The position numbers and the translations under genes were made by a program. A stretch of 64,000 nt of DNA from Cyclobacteriaceae bacterium (GTDB lineage: Bacteria > Bacteroidota > Bacteroidia > Cytophagales > Cyclobacteriaceae). The DNA lies in assembly GCA_016786495.1 (NCBI GenBank), contig JAEUUJ010000081.1:1-64000 (forward strand), read 5' to 3'. This document shows, piece by piece, positions 1 to 8,876 of the stretch; position 1 is the stretch's first letter, and each line of letters starts with the position of its first letter. The notes under the pieces are model-generated. The model was not told the origin of the DNA and searched no databases. It saw only the letters and a list, made by a program, of their open reading frames with translations.

Positions 1-8
1 AACATCTC

Positions 9-689
9 ATGGACGAAACAAGAAGCAGGCTGGTGCTGGCCGAACAAAAAGCAAAAGACCTTTTTCAGGCAATCGAAACCCGGGGCCTGATCATTCCCGG
101 CAAATCCGAAAGCCAGCTCTGCCGGGAGATTGTTCAAATAGCCAAAGACGACTTCGGCATCACCGACCATTGGCATAAGAAGATCGTCAGGGCCGGCATC
201 AACACGCTGCAACCGTTCATGGCCGATCCACCAGACCGCATCATCCAGGATGACGACATCGTCTTCTTCGATTTCCACCCCGTGTTCGAAGGCTGGGAGG
301 CCGACCTCGGCCGAACCTACGTGGTGGGCAACGATCCGCGTAAGCTCAAAATCAAAAAAGATATTGAGGCCGCCTGGCACGAAGCCAACGACTGGTATTT
401 TAAACAAACCAAACTTACCGGTGCGGAGTATTTTCACTACGTAACCGACCTCACCAAACGGTATGGCTATGAATTCGGCAATGCCATTGCCGGACATATT
501 GTAGGCAAGTACCCGCACGAACAACCAGACGACCCCAACGACATGTGCCTGGACGTCCACCCCGACAACCACACCGATATTTTTCAGCTCGATAAGCTTG
601 GCAACAAACGCCACTGGATACTCGAGCTCCAGTTCGTAGATCGCAAGAATAACATTGGCGCGTTCTTCGAACAATTGCTGACGCGCTGA
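9..689 (+). CDS. M24 family metallopeptidase (single-domain)
   Basis: A 226-residue protein of the M24 (methionine aminopeptidase/Xaa-Pro peptidase/creatinase) fold. Asp88 and Asp99, spaced as in the M24 metal-binding motif, lie in DFHPVFEGWEADLGRT; His163 (AGHIVGKYPHE) and Glu206 (WILEL) are candidates for further metal ligands. It lacks the N-terminal creatinase domain of classical prolidases, so it is only the catalytic domain. No signal peptide is visible, so it is probably cytoplasmic. The ATG lies eight bases into the window, so upstream signals cannot be judged and a longer N-terminus is not excluded. It converges on the RNase H gene with an 11-base gap and no obvious terminator. The substrate is unknown. 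Confidence 0.8.
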   Translation: MDETRSRLVLAEQKAKDLFQAIETRGLIIPGKSESQLCREIVQIAKDDFGITDHWHKKIVRAGINTLQPFMADPPDRIIQDDDIVFFDFHPVFEGWEADLGRTYVVGNDPRKLKIKKDIEAAWHEANDWYFKQTKLTGAEYFHYVTDLTKRYGYEFGNAIAGHIVGKYPHEQPDDPNDMCLDVHPDNHTDIFQLDKLGNKRHWILELQFVDRKNNIGAFFEQLLTR

Positions 690-700
690 GGGATAAGCAC

Positions 701-1156
701 CTACTCCATATTCAGCTCGTACCAGCTGTCGGCCGGTAAGTTGCCGCTCTGTGCAGCCTGAACCGCCAGCACATCGCAGCGTTCATTCTCCGGATGACCC
801 GCATGCCCTTTCACCCACACAAACTTCGGCTTAAATTTTTTATGAAGGGGTATGTAGCGTTTCCACAAATCCGGGTTCGCCTTCTTGGCAAAGTTTTTCT
901 TTTCCCAGCCCCAGATCCAGCCCTTCTCAACCGAGTCAACTACATACTTCGAGTCGGAGTAAATGGTAATCGGAATGCCGTCTTTCTTAATCGCCTCCAG
1001 GCCCACAATCACAGCCAGTAACTCCATCCGGTTGTTGGTAGTCAGGCGAAAGCCGGCAGAGAATTCCTTCTCATGCTGGCCGTATCGCATAATAGTACCA
1101 TACCCTCCCGGCCCCGGATTGCCCTGCGCAGCGCCATCGGTATAAATGCGGATCAT
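701..1156 (-). CDS. rnhA: Ribonuclease HI
   Basis: A 151-residue RNase HI, which degrades the RNA strand of RNA-DNA hybrids during replication and repair in the cytoplasm. The acidic active-site set is complete: Asp7 in IYTDGAAQGNPGPGGYG, Glu45 in NNRMEL, Asp68 in YSDSKYVVDS and Asp128 in ENERCD, with His121 in the flexible GHAGHPEN loop. The reading frame is open about 45 codons further upstream, but family alignment fixes the start at the ATG at 1156 (MIRIYTDG). That ATG overlaps the stop codon of the upstream CotH gene as ATGA, so the two are translationally coupled although their functions look unrelated. Confidence 0.95.
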   Translation of the reverse strand: MIRIYTDGAAQGNPGPGGYGTIMRYGQHEKEFSAGFRLTTNNRMELLAVIVGLEAIKKDGIPITIYSDSKYVVDSVEKGWIWGWEKKNFAKKANPDLWKRYIPLHKKFKPKFVWVKGHAGHPENERCDVLAVQAAQSGNLPADSWYELNME

Positions 1157-4100
1157 TCCTTGATAATCTTTAACGTCTTGAACCGGTTGCCCGATTGAAG
1201 GCGCAAGATATAAATCCCCGGAGGATTGTTTACCAGCGACAATTGCTGCTGCGTTACATTCGAAAACTGCTGAACCGGTCTTCCCAGGCAATCCGAAAGC
1301 AAAACATCAATCGGACGCGGTGAATCGATCGTCAGATAATCTTTTACGGGATTGGGATATGCGCTGATCAGCAGGTCATCATTTTCAAAACCGGTGATGA
1401 TTTCATTTAAGGCATCGGGCGTACTCACTTTCGTGAACACAAAAGGTCCGGTAGCATTCGGGATTCTGCTGAAAGAGCCTTCGATCCGTTGAGCATTATA
1501 AACGTATTCATTAATCGTGTGAATGTTTTCGCCAAGCTTTTGATAAAGGCCAACGGCTTCACCATCGTTCGAGAGTTTAAAGCCCAGATGATCCGGCCCC
1601 TGCGCAACATCTTCATCAGCCCACAGAATTTTGTAGCTGCCCGGCTGCAGGGTACCAACTCCCGCAGGAAGTTGATACTTCGTACGGTTGTTCAGGTTAT
1701 CGGTCAGGTACAAACCACCGAGGTTCACCGCTTGTGTTCCTGCATTGTATAATTCAATCCAGTCTTCAGCCTCACCGTTGTTATCGAGCAGCGAAGAGGG
1801 CGCAGTACTGATTTCGTTGATGATGATGTTGTTGATGATCGTTCCGAAAGGTTCAAAACTGGCTTCGTAGCTGATATCCGAAACGGCGGTGTCAAGCTGA
1901 ACAGGTTCTGTAGACGTTTCGACTGTTTGGCTTCCCAGTTTTACCGTACTCAGGTTCAGGTCGAAACTAAGATCGGAACTGCTGGCATTGATCTGGTGAA
2001 CTTCTACCGCCAGAACATTGGTGCCGGGTTTAATCAAACCTTTCGGGATGGTAAAGGCAGTGTAGGTACCTTCAATCGTGCCATCAAGCGCAAATGTCGA
2101 GTAGGTGATTGTTCCGCCCGGCATCAGCATCCGCGTCATCTCCACACCGTTGAGATAAATAACGGCTCCGTCATCCACCAGAATGTTTCCGCTCAATGCT
2201 GCAAAACCAACCGTATCGGCAACCGAAAACGTTTTGCGGAAATACGTTGTGGTAAACTTGTTGTTTGCATCCGGTCCGTAACTCACAACCGTTGCCTCAT
2301 CGCCTTCGCCATAGCCAAGTTGCGCAGAGCCGGAAGCCCAGGTGCCATCGTTAAAGGCTGACGTGTTCCAGTTCACAGGCATGCTTCCCTGATCGAAATA
2401 TTTCCACGTAGTTCCTGAACTGATCAGCGGCACAAATTGCGATTGTCTTTTGCTGATCTTCCATTCCTTGAAAGCATATCCGAGTGCCGGAACGGGCTCA
2501 ATCCTGACAGGCAGGTTTTTAAAATAGGGTTGGGTGGCATTGGCCCCGGCTGTTACACCGTTAAGCTTTAATTGTCCTTCGCCCTGCGCCACGCTGGTGG
2601 AGATGTTAACCTGTTCATTCAAGCCAAAAAAATCGGCCATGTGCTGTCGCATGAATGGAGTGCGTGCCGTTGCAAAGTCACGCAGCCGTTGCACTTCCCA
2701 GTTCCAGCCATTCATGTCGCCCCACCAGCGCGTTCTATGGTAGGGCATCTCCTGCGCAATGCGCGATTGAAACTGGTTAACAATGCTGATCACCCGATCG
2801 GGATGAAAGGTAGTATTTAACGCAGTGTTCATGGTTTGAATAAACCGTGCTCTGAACAGCGGATTCTCCAGGCAAAAACGAATGTGCTCGGTTGACCACG
2901 GTGGATTGGGCCAGCCCGGACCATCGGTTGCGGTAGCAAAGCTCAGCGTAGGATGGGCAGGATCGCCCACCAGATAAAAACCGAAATCGGTATCCCACAA
3001 AACCCAGCGAAACTTTCCGTTCACGGAAGCATCGCGCCAGTACTTCATGTTGTTGCCGGGCCAGTCGGTGTTGGCAAAGTAGATTTGGCACACCAGATAG
3101 TTAATGTATTCCTGAATGTCGATGTGCTGATCGATGAAGTCGTACGCTTGTTGTGTTGTGCGGTTCATGCCCGCCAGGGTGTTCTTATAGTTCACGTACC
3201 CTTCGTACGATCCTTCCAATGCGTTCTGGTCCCACGTTTCAATTAAATCAAGATTGTCCCGATCAACGTTGTAGTTGCTTTCGAAAAAGTCAGCATCAAT
3301 TTTCTCCCGAAGATTTTGAATGCCCATGTACTGTCCGTTCAGATACAGCACAGCCGGTTGATAGTCCATGTAATCGATGTCCATCTGGCCAACCGGTAAT
3401 GCTTGCATGAACGCATCGCGGAACATGGTTACATTAAAGTCGTTACCCGAGTTGCGCAGCATCAGCGCACCAAACTGGTTGATGTTCTTATTCGGAAAGA
3501 ACTTGTAATTCATGATGTTGCTGCCATATTTATCGCGGGCTTTAATGGCAAACGATTTTTGCGGCTGGTTGCGTGAGCAATTGCCCCCGATCCGCACATC
3601 CACCTCCTGATTGAACAGACGGTTTCCGTCTTTGTCGTAGTACTCAAACACCGCGTGACGGGCCCAGTCCTGGTTCCAGTTAACGGGATTCCCGTTACAG
3701 TAGCCGGGCACACCGTTCGTTCCTTCAACATAAATTCCGATCGTGTTGTCGTAGAGGTATTCCGGCTTCATGGAAATTGATACTACTGGCAGAGAGAAAG
3801 CGTGTTCATTGATAAAATACGTTTGAGTTTCTGTTTCACCCGGCAGAAACCCGGCGAGGAATGCTTTTGCTTTTACGGTTTGGGTTTGACTAACGGTAAA
3901 CGGTGTGCTGTACAGAGCCGAAATGGTGGTAGGCTCGCTGCCGTCAACGGTGTACCGGATTTCTGCTCCTGCCTTGCTGTGCGTCAGGGATACTTGTACG
4001 GGTGCAGCATAGCGTCCTCCGCTAACAGAGAATCGGGGTTTATCCAGTTGTTGGGATGCACTTGCGGGATTGTTGCCCGTGGCGGGCGTAGGAAAAGACA

Positions 4101-4539
4101 AGTATGCCCACGCGCCTGTGCCATTGGTGACGCGGCCATACGAGATGTTCGTAAACTGTTTTGGAAAAGTAATCTTGTCCATCAGTTGTCCGGAACTGTT
4201 AGACACCACCACATCTTCACCTTCGCTGTCGAGTGAGAAGTTGGTATGCCTTCCGGTGTTTTCATCATCACACCAGAAAATAATAAACCCGTTGGCGGGA
4301 ATGGTTGTGTTTGCCGGAACGCGCCATTTCAACGGAGTGTTCTCGTCATCCGACAGATAAAAACCACCGATGTTGACGGGCGATGAGCCAGTGTTTTGTA
4401 ACTCAATCCACGAAGAGAAATTAAAAAATTCGGGATCGAAGTTTATGTCGGCATTCGCCGGACAAATTTCATTGAGTACCACCTGGCCCGAGGCCGCGGA
4501 GGCGATTAACAGCAACAGCACAAAAGACAGCTTCTTCAT
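1153..4539 (-). CDS. CotH kinase family surface protein with lamin-tail domains and T9SS type A sorting domain
   Basis: A secreted protein of 1128 residues. In order: signal peptide (1-19, ending SAASGQ), lamin-tail domain (LTD, about 20-130, VVLNEICPAN), a chitobiase/Fn3-associated domain (about 165-255, EIRYTVDGSEPT), a CotH-kinase domain (about 255-635; KSFAIKARDKYG and WDTDFGFYL), a beta-sandwich region, a second LTD (from about 900, IINEISTAPSS) and a C-terminal T9SS type A sorting domain (about 1055-1128, SAYPNPVKDYLTID). CotH of Bacillus spores is a surface-protein kinase; kinase activity here is inferred from family. The start is the ATG at 4539, since the frame upstream has no signal peptide. 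The gene lies 48 bases after the TolC-like gene and has its own TAAGTTTGC box. It is coupled to rnhA by ATGA. Confidence 0.88.
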   Translation of the reverse strand: MKKLSFVLLLLIASAASGQVVLNEICPANADINFDPEFFNFSSWIELQNTGSSPVNIGGFYLSDDENTPLKWRVPANTTIPANGFIIFWCDDENTGRHTNFSLDSEGEDVVVSNSSGQLMDKITFPKQFTNISYGRVTNGTGAWAYLSFPTPATGNNPASASQQLDKPRFSVSGGRYAAPVQVSLTHSKAGAEIRYTVDGSEPTTISALYSTPFTVSQTQTVKAKAFLAGFLPGETETQTYFINEHAFSLPVVSISMKPEYLYDNTIGIYVEGTNGVPGYCNGNPVNWNQDWARHAVFEYYDKDGNRLFNQEVDVRIGGNCSRNQPQKSFAIKARDKYGSNIMNYKFFPNKNINQFGALMLRNSGNDFNVTMFRDAFMQALPVGQMDIDYMDYQPAVLYLNGQYMGIQNLREKIDADFFESNYNVDRDNLDLIETWDQNALEGSYEGYVNYKNTLAGMNRTTQQAYDFIDQHIDIQEYINYLVCQIYFANTDWPGNNMKYWRDASVNGKFRWVLWDTDFGFYLVGDPAHPTLSFATATDGPGWPNPPWSTEHIRFCLENPLFRARFIQTMNTALNTTFHPDRVISIVNQFQSRIAQEMPYHRTRWWGDMNGWNWEVQRLRDFATARTPFMRQHMADFFGLNEQVNISTSVAQGEGQLKLNGVTAGANATQPYFKNLPVRIEPVPALGYAFKEWKISKRQSQFVPLISSGTTWKYFDQGSMPVNWNTSAFNDGTWASGSAQLGYGEGDEATVVSYGPDANNKFTTTYFRKTFSVADTVGFAALSGNILVDDGAVIYLNGVEMTRMLMPGGTITYSTFALDGTIEGTYTAFTIPKGLIKPGTNVLAVEVHQINASSSDLSFDLNLSTVKLGSQTVETSTEPVQLDTAVSDISYEASFEPFGTIINNIIINEISTAPSSLLDNNGEAEDWIELYNAGTQAVNLGGLYLTDNLNNRTKYQLPAGVGTLQPGSYKILWADEDVAQGPDHLGFKLSNDGEAVGLYQKLGENIHTINEYVYNAQRIEGSFSRIPNATGPFVFTKVSTPDALNEIITGFENDDLLISAYPNPVKDYLTIDSPRPIDVLLSDCLGRPVQQFSNVTQQQLSLVNNPPGIYILRLQSGNRFKTLKIIKE

Positions 4540-4571
4540 CACGTTCTGACGTATAGTATTAATAATGACCT

Positions 4572-4580
4572 GCAAACTTA
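4572..4580 (-). promoter_or_regulatory. Bacteroidota -7 promoter box for the CotH gene
   Basis: TAAGTTTGC on the minus strand is an exact match to the Bacteroidota sigma-factor -7 element TAnnTTTG(C). It sits in the 48-base gap after the TolC-like gene, 32 bases upstream of the CotH ATG. No clear TTTG -33 box was found, so it may be a secondary promoter inside the cluster. Confidence 0.45.
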
Positions 4581-4587
4581 TGTAACC

Positions 4588-5826
4588 TTAATCCGCGAGC
4601 GTTTCGAGGTTACGCGACAAATAATTGGTGAGCGGCAACTGCTGTAGCGCATCCGTACTGGCAAGCCACTCGGTATAGGTTATTAAAATGTTTTGCCTGA
4701 GCTTCAGCGCAAGTTCTTCCAGTTTGATCAGGTTGCTTTTGAACCTGACGCTGGCTACCGGATTGCTTTTCTGAATGGTACTGAGTGTGCGGGCCAACGA
4801 ACTTACGTTGAGCGCATTTATTTTTTCTTCAATTCTGCGATGGCTGGCAATCAGATCACGAAGTTGTTCACGCAACCTGACCTGGTCTTTGCTTGTTTCA
4901 ACCTTTGCTTCTTTTAATTCCTGCTGCGATTCAATCGACTCAAGCCTGCGCTTGGTCATGTCGCCTTTGTTCGGATTAAACACCGGGATCGTTACCCCCA
5001 GCCCAACGCTCCAGGGTTTTCTGCCCTGATCGATGCGGAAGTCCTGGTACTTCGCCTGAATGTAGCCGAAGTTGATGTTGTTTCGTTCCAGTTTGAATTC
5101 GCGGTCTGCGAGATCAATTTTCTTTTGATAGTATGAGAGTGTGGTTGCCTCGGGCATGGTTGCCTGCAAACTGTCGAGCAGCTTTTCGATCTGGGGTATC
5201 GTGATAACTTCTGAAAGATTCCACTGCCTGGCACTTTGGGCGGCATCCGGAAAAATAGCGGCAACTTTTCGAATGGCATTCTCCGCTTCATACAATGCTT
5301 CATCGGCTTCCACCGACTTATCCATTTCCTCAAGCTTCAGATCGACATAATCTTCACCATCAAAATAACCTGACAGTTGTTGTTTCTCTAACATCGACAA
5401 CGATGTCTGCGTAAGTTCAAGTTTGCGTTGCGCGAGGTCGCGCAGGCTCGCATACATCACCAGTTCAACCACCAGGGTGTAGCGCTGCACGAGGCTATTC
5501 TTCAGCACGATGCCCTTTTCAAGTTCGATGCTGGATTTGAGCTCTTTGAAGTATAGGTTGTTCTGCCGCACTTCCCACGGATTGGAGGGATTCAGGCGAA
5601 GCGCATATTCCTGCCGGTTGGGATCAAGTTGGTTGCTTTCTGTTCTCAACTCGAACTTTTGTACCGGTGCAAGGCGGTAGGGCCGTTTATTGAGATAATC
5701 AACCTGCAGGTCGAACATGCTTACGGCAGGATCGTTTTTGGCAGCGCTGATAAAACTTCCGAACCCGGATTGAGCCGGAGCGATGCGTATGATAAAAACC
5801 AAAACGATAAACAGCGTCAGCCTCAT
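4588..5826 (-). CDS. TolC-like outer membrane channel protein
   Basis: A 412-residue protein with a signal peptide (1-19, ending IAPAQS) and long helical segments rich in Leu, Glu and Lys, as in TolC-family outer membrane channels. The stretch SVGLGVTIPVFNPNKGDMTKR (about 270-290) has the G-x-x-x-P-x-F-N-x-x-x-G pattern typical of the TolC strand-to-helix junction. It would form the outer membrane duct of a tripartite exporter. The gene starts four bases after the HlyD-type adaptor stop, so the two are surely co-transcribed. Similarity to well-known TolC proteins is weak by eye, so the family call is moderate. No pump gene is adjacent. Confidence 0.7.
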   Translation of the reverse strand: MRLTLFIVLVFIIRIAPAQSGFGSFISAAKNDPAVSMFDLQVDYLNKRPYRLAPVQKFELRTESNQLDPNRQEYALRLNPSNPWEVRQNNLYFKELKSSIELEKGIVLKNSLVQRYTLVVELVMYASLRDLAQRKLELTQTSLSMLEKQQLSGYFDGEDYVDLKLEEMDKSVEADEALYEAENAIRKVAAIFPDAAQSARQWNLSEVITIPQIEKLLDSLQATMPEATTLSYYQKKIDLADREFKLERNNINFGYIQAKYQDFRIDQGRKPWSVGLGVTIPVFNPNKGDMTKRRLESIESQQELKEAKVETSKDQVRLREQLRDLIASHRRIEEKINALNVSSLARTLSTIQKSNPVASVRFKSNLIKLEELALKLRQNILITYTEWLASTDALQQLPLTNYLSRNLETLAD

Positions 5827-5830
5827 GATG

Positions 5831-6844
5831 TTACCGGATTAACACTTTTTCGCCATTGGCAAAATTGTTGGAAGACGGAATCTCAATGAATACTTCTCTT
5901 CCGAAGGCTTTCACGGCAGTCGACTTTTGCAGAATATCCGGTAATTGTGTTACGGCTCCGTAGCCGATCACGCGACCGGAAGTTTTGATGGAGCTGTTTC
6001 CATAAGCTGATACACGAACGGAGTCGCCTACGGCAAATGTATTATTGTTTTTTCCGGCCAGGTAGCCGATCACGGTTGTGGGATGCACGGGAGTAATGGA
6101 GAGCAAATCGGTATATGAACTCACTTGCTCACCGGGCTTCACATAAACGTTTTTCACTACGCCGTCTGAACCGGCATATTTCACCAGTTTACTTTTTTCG
6201 GTTTTCAATAAATCGAGTTCCTGCTCCAGGAGTTTGATTTGATTGTTAAGCAATTGCTGTTCGATGAAGCCTTCCTGGCGGATGTCAGCTTCTTTGATAA
6301 CCATGGCTTGTTTGTGCTGCGCCTTTTGTTTGTAAAGCGAATTAAGTTTAACGCGAAGCGGGTTATCGGCTTCATTCCACACCGAAGTATCGCTGTCGGT
6401 GGCGAGTTCCTTGGTTAGTTTTTTATTCAGTTGAATGTCGCTTTTGGTTTGCGCGATTTCAGTTTCGAGTTCTTCAAGCGGAATCCCCTGATCGGCACGC
6501 AGGTAGTCTACCTGTGCCTGAATTAACCGGGCCTTGCTTTGACGTTCATCTTTCAGCAGGGCAATTCGGTTGGTGATTTTATCAATATCCATGTCGAGTT
6601 CGGTGCTGCCGAGGTCAATCAGTAATTGGCCTGTTTTTACCTGCTGCCCCGGAACTACCTGTACCGCCTTCACAAGGGCTGATCGTTCGGAATTGATTTT
6701 ATACTCTTTAACCTCGGTTATCCCGATGGATGAATAGTCGCTGCCACGAAAGTACCGGGCGCTAATCCAGATCATGGCCGCAAAGATGATTGCCACCAGA
6801 ACGTAAAACCAGTTAATGCCGGAGGTGTGTTTGTCGTTAGGCAT
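5831..6844 (-). CDS. HlyD-family periplasmic adaptor (membrane fusion protein)
   Basis: A 337-residue adaptor with one N-terminal transmembrane helix (about 11-31, FYVLVAIIFAAMIWISA), a half-lipoyl segment (VKAVQVVPGQQVKTGQLLIDLGS, about 55-77), a long coiled coil (about 80-235), the second half-lipoyl motif (GVVKNVYVKPGEQVSSY) and a beta-barrel domain. Such proteins bridge an inner-membrane transporter and a TolC channel. The usual partner pump (ABC, RND or MFS) is missing; the upstream gene, which overlaps its start by eight bases, is a DUF4956 membrane protein, and the downstream gene is TolC-like. The substrate is unknown. Confidence 0.82.
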   Translation of the reverse strand: MPNDKHTSGINWFYVLVAIIFAAMIWISARYFRGSDYSSIGITEVKEYKINSERSALVKAVQVVPGQQVKTGQLLIDLGSTELDMDIDKITNRIALLKDERQSKARLIQAQVDYLRADQGIPLEELETEIAQTKSDIQLNKKLTKELATDSDTSVWNEADNPLRVKLNSLYKQKAQHKQAMVIKEADIRQEGFIEQQLLNNQIKLLEQELDLLKTEKSKLVKYAGSDGVVKNVYVKPGEQVSSYTDLLSITPVHPTTVIGYLAGKNNNTFAVGDSVRVSAYGNSSIKTSGRVIGYGAVTQLPDILQKSTAVKAFGREVFIEIPSSNNFANGEKVLIR

Positions 6845-7508
6845 TGTTGGGTTCGTTTACCGTGATTTTGGGTTGACTCAATCCTTCTACCACTGTCAGC
6901 GCGTTAAACAATACATCTTTCTCCTGTTCTTTATGGAACGTGATGGCGTACTGATAACGGGTTTCTCCGTTTTTTGAAACGTTAATCGTCACCAGCCGAT
7001 GTGCAGCCGTGTGCCGCTCAATGATGGCGATCACGGCATTCAGGTCTTGTGTATTCTTCAAGTTGAAGAACAACATATTCGGACTGGTAAAACTCCGGAA
7101 AGGCGACATGTGTAGCAATGCGGCTATTACGCAGAATAGTATCGTGCCGGCAAATGATACGGTAAATCCGTATACACCTACCGCGAGGCCGGTGCTGAGC
7201 GCAGCAAAAAGGAATAGTACATCGCGGGGGTCGTCAATGCGCGTGCGAAACCGGATAATGGCCATAGCACCAAATACGCCAAGCCCGCGGGCCAGGCTGT
7301 CGCCAATGGCCATCATCACCATCGCAGTCACAATCGAACCCAGAATAAGCGATTGGAAAAAGTTCTTTGGATAATATTCTCCTGTAAAGGTGAGCCTGTG
7401 TGTTACGGCAATAATTGACGAGAGCACAAAACTCCATGCAAAACAGTACAGAACATTAATCAGTTGAGGGTACTCATATACCGGCTGATCGGGGAATAAT
7501 TCAAACAT
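6837..7508 (-). CDS. DUF4956 family integral membrane protein
   Basis: A 223-residue protein with about four transmembrane segments (roughly 18-38, 50-70, 74-88 and 96-134) and a soluble C-terminal domain of about 80 residues. The conserved DUF4956 core is GVFGAMAIIRFRTR followed by DDPRDVLFLFAALSTGLA (78-110); GAxxIRFRT also resembles the MgtC/SapB membrane family, though homology is only a suggestion. Members of this family are known beside CotH and VTC-type polyphosphate polymerase genes; CotH is here but no VTC gene is. The gene follows the LTD lipoprotein by 21 bases and overlaps the adaptor gene by eight. Function is unknown; it occupies the place where an exporter would have its inner-membrane component. 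Confidence 0.82.
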   Translation of the reverse strand: MFELFPDQPVYEYPQLINVLYCFAWSFVLSSIIAVTHRLTFTGEYYPKNFFQSLILGSIVTAMVMMAIGDSLARGLGVFGAMAIIRFRTRIDDPRDVLFLFAALSTGLAVGVYGFTVSFAGTILFCVIAALLHMSPFRSFTSPNMLFFNLKNTQDLNAVIAIIERHTAAHRLVTINVSKNGETRYQYAITFHKEQEKDVLFNALTVVEGLSQPKITVNEPNNA

Positions 7509-7529
7509 CGGTTACGGTTGTTAAATCTC

Positions 7530-8783
7530 TTAATTGTTGGACGCTCCCGGTGTAGGGCTTGTAAACTGTTGCCATGTTGAGCCGCCATTGATGGTTGCAC
7601 CGAACGATTTGTTATCGTCCTGCGCTCCGAATGTCTTGCTGTTGATCAACCGGCCATCGATATAAAACAATCCAACCGCTTCACCTGTTTTGCTCAACTT
7701 GAAACTCATGTGCAACGGGCCCTGGCTTCCTTGTTCATCGGCCCAGAATAATAAGAATCCACCCGCTGGAATTGTTACCCCGTTTGGGATTTTTGATTTG
7801 AATGGATCATTCAAATCGTCTGACAAATACATGCCGCTCAGGTCAATCGTTGAACCGCTGCTGTTGTAGATTTCAATCCAGTCGTCAAACTCGTCAACCC
7901 CGCCATCGTCATCCGGGCAGCAGGTGGTGCTGGACGCCATAATCTCATTAACATGAAGTGCAGGCAATGCATCGTTGTTTAACAGGTAATGGTATGAATC
8001 GGCCGGTGCATCGAATGGCTTGTAGCTGACGGCACCTGTTGTACTTTTTGCTTCCACATAATAATTCATCGTGCCGGTAACGCCCGCGCCCTGTGCCGGA
8101 ATGGTGGCGGTGTAGTAGTTGCCAACCTTCGGCATCGCCACTGACGTGAACGCTCCACCCTCAAAACTGTAGAAGAGTTTTACCGTACTGAGCTGAGCCG
8201 TGTTGGTAAGTTCAGCCTGAATGGTGACCACCTGATTCAACGCAGGTACGGTAGGCGTACGGATAATAGTTGTAATGGCCGGCGCGTCTGAATCGTTATT
8301 GGAAGCGCCCTGACTTGTATTTCCGGAAACTGCAAGATTATCCGACCCGTCAGGGTAACGGCCATACGACTGACCATTGTCGAGTTTAGGATACGTGACC
8401 GCTTCTGCGATTTCTCCGCTGCCGTTTTTCAGCGTTACGGTTTCTCCGGTCGACGAGAGTTTGAAATTGGTATGTAAACCAGTGTTGGTATCATCGCAAT
8501 AGATAATGAGATAGCCGTTGGCCGGAACGGTTGTTCCCGCGGGCAGCGTATATTCGGCATCGCCATCGTCCTGAATGCGATACCCGCTAATGTTCTTCTG
8601 ACTGCCGGTTGAATTGTAAAGCTCAACCCAGTCGTCACCCGAAGCCGAAATCTCATTAATGAAAAGTCCTTCCGCGGCCGTGATATCCGGATCGTTGTCT
8701 TCGTCTGATGAGCAATTATTGAAAATTAGAAGCGTGCAAAGCGCAGTGCACGAGAGAACAAACTTCACGATATTCTTCACCAT
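7530..8783 (-). CDS. Lamin-tail-domain lipoprotein
   Basis: A 417-residue lipoprotein. The signal peptide ends in LLIFNNC (Cys24) and is followed by SSDEDNDPD, an acidic run like the Bacteroidota lipoprotein surface-export signal. Two lamin-tail domains follow, at about 40-165 (LFINEISASGDDWVELYN) and 275-417 (LHVNEIMASSTT ... DDWIEIYN), separated by an Ig-like domain (about 175-265). The DDWVELYN/DDWIEIYN motif is shared with the CotH protein of the same cluster. There is no T9SS sorting domain. It is first in the leftward cluster, 21 bases ahead of the DUF4956 gene, so it may be a substrate or surface partner of the adaptor/channel pair. That role is inference. Confidence 0.82.
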   Translation of the reverse strand: MVKNIVKFVLSCTALCTLLIFNNCSSDEDNDPDITAAEGLFINEISASGDDWVELYNSTGSQKNISGYRIQDDGDAEYTLPAGTTVPANGYLIIYCDDTNTGLHTNFKLSSTGETVTLKNGSGEIAEAVTYPKLDNGQSYGRYPDGSDNLAVSGNTSQGASNNDSDAPAITTIIRTPTVPALNQVVTIQAELTNTAQLSTVKLFYSFEGGAFTSVAMPKVGNYYTATIPAQGAGVTGTMNYYVEAKSTTGAVSYKPFDAPADSYHYLLNNDALPALHVNEIMASSTTCCPDDDGGVDEFDDWIEIYNSSGSTIDLSGMYLSDDLNDPFKSKIPNGVTIPAGGFLLFWADEQGSQGPLHMSFKLSKTGEAVGLFYIDGRLINSKTFGAQDDNKSFGATINGGSTWQQFTSPTPGASNN

Positions 8784-8876
8784 TTTTTCGAAATAAAACC
8801 CTACAATAACAATCTGTTAAAGGTAAGGTAATATTCGAAAAAATACACACGCCAGCCTGAGCCCGGCTTATGGGTG

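Noticed and set aside
1927-2361. 144-codon plus-strand open frame inside the CotH gene
   Set aside because: It is antisense to a well-supported coding region and its product has no recognisable domain or signal peptide.
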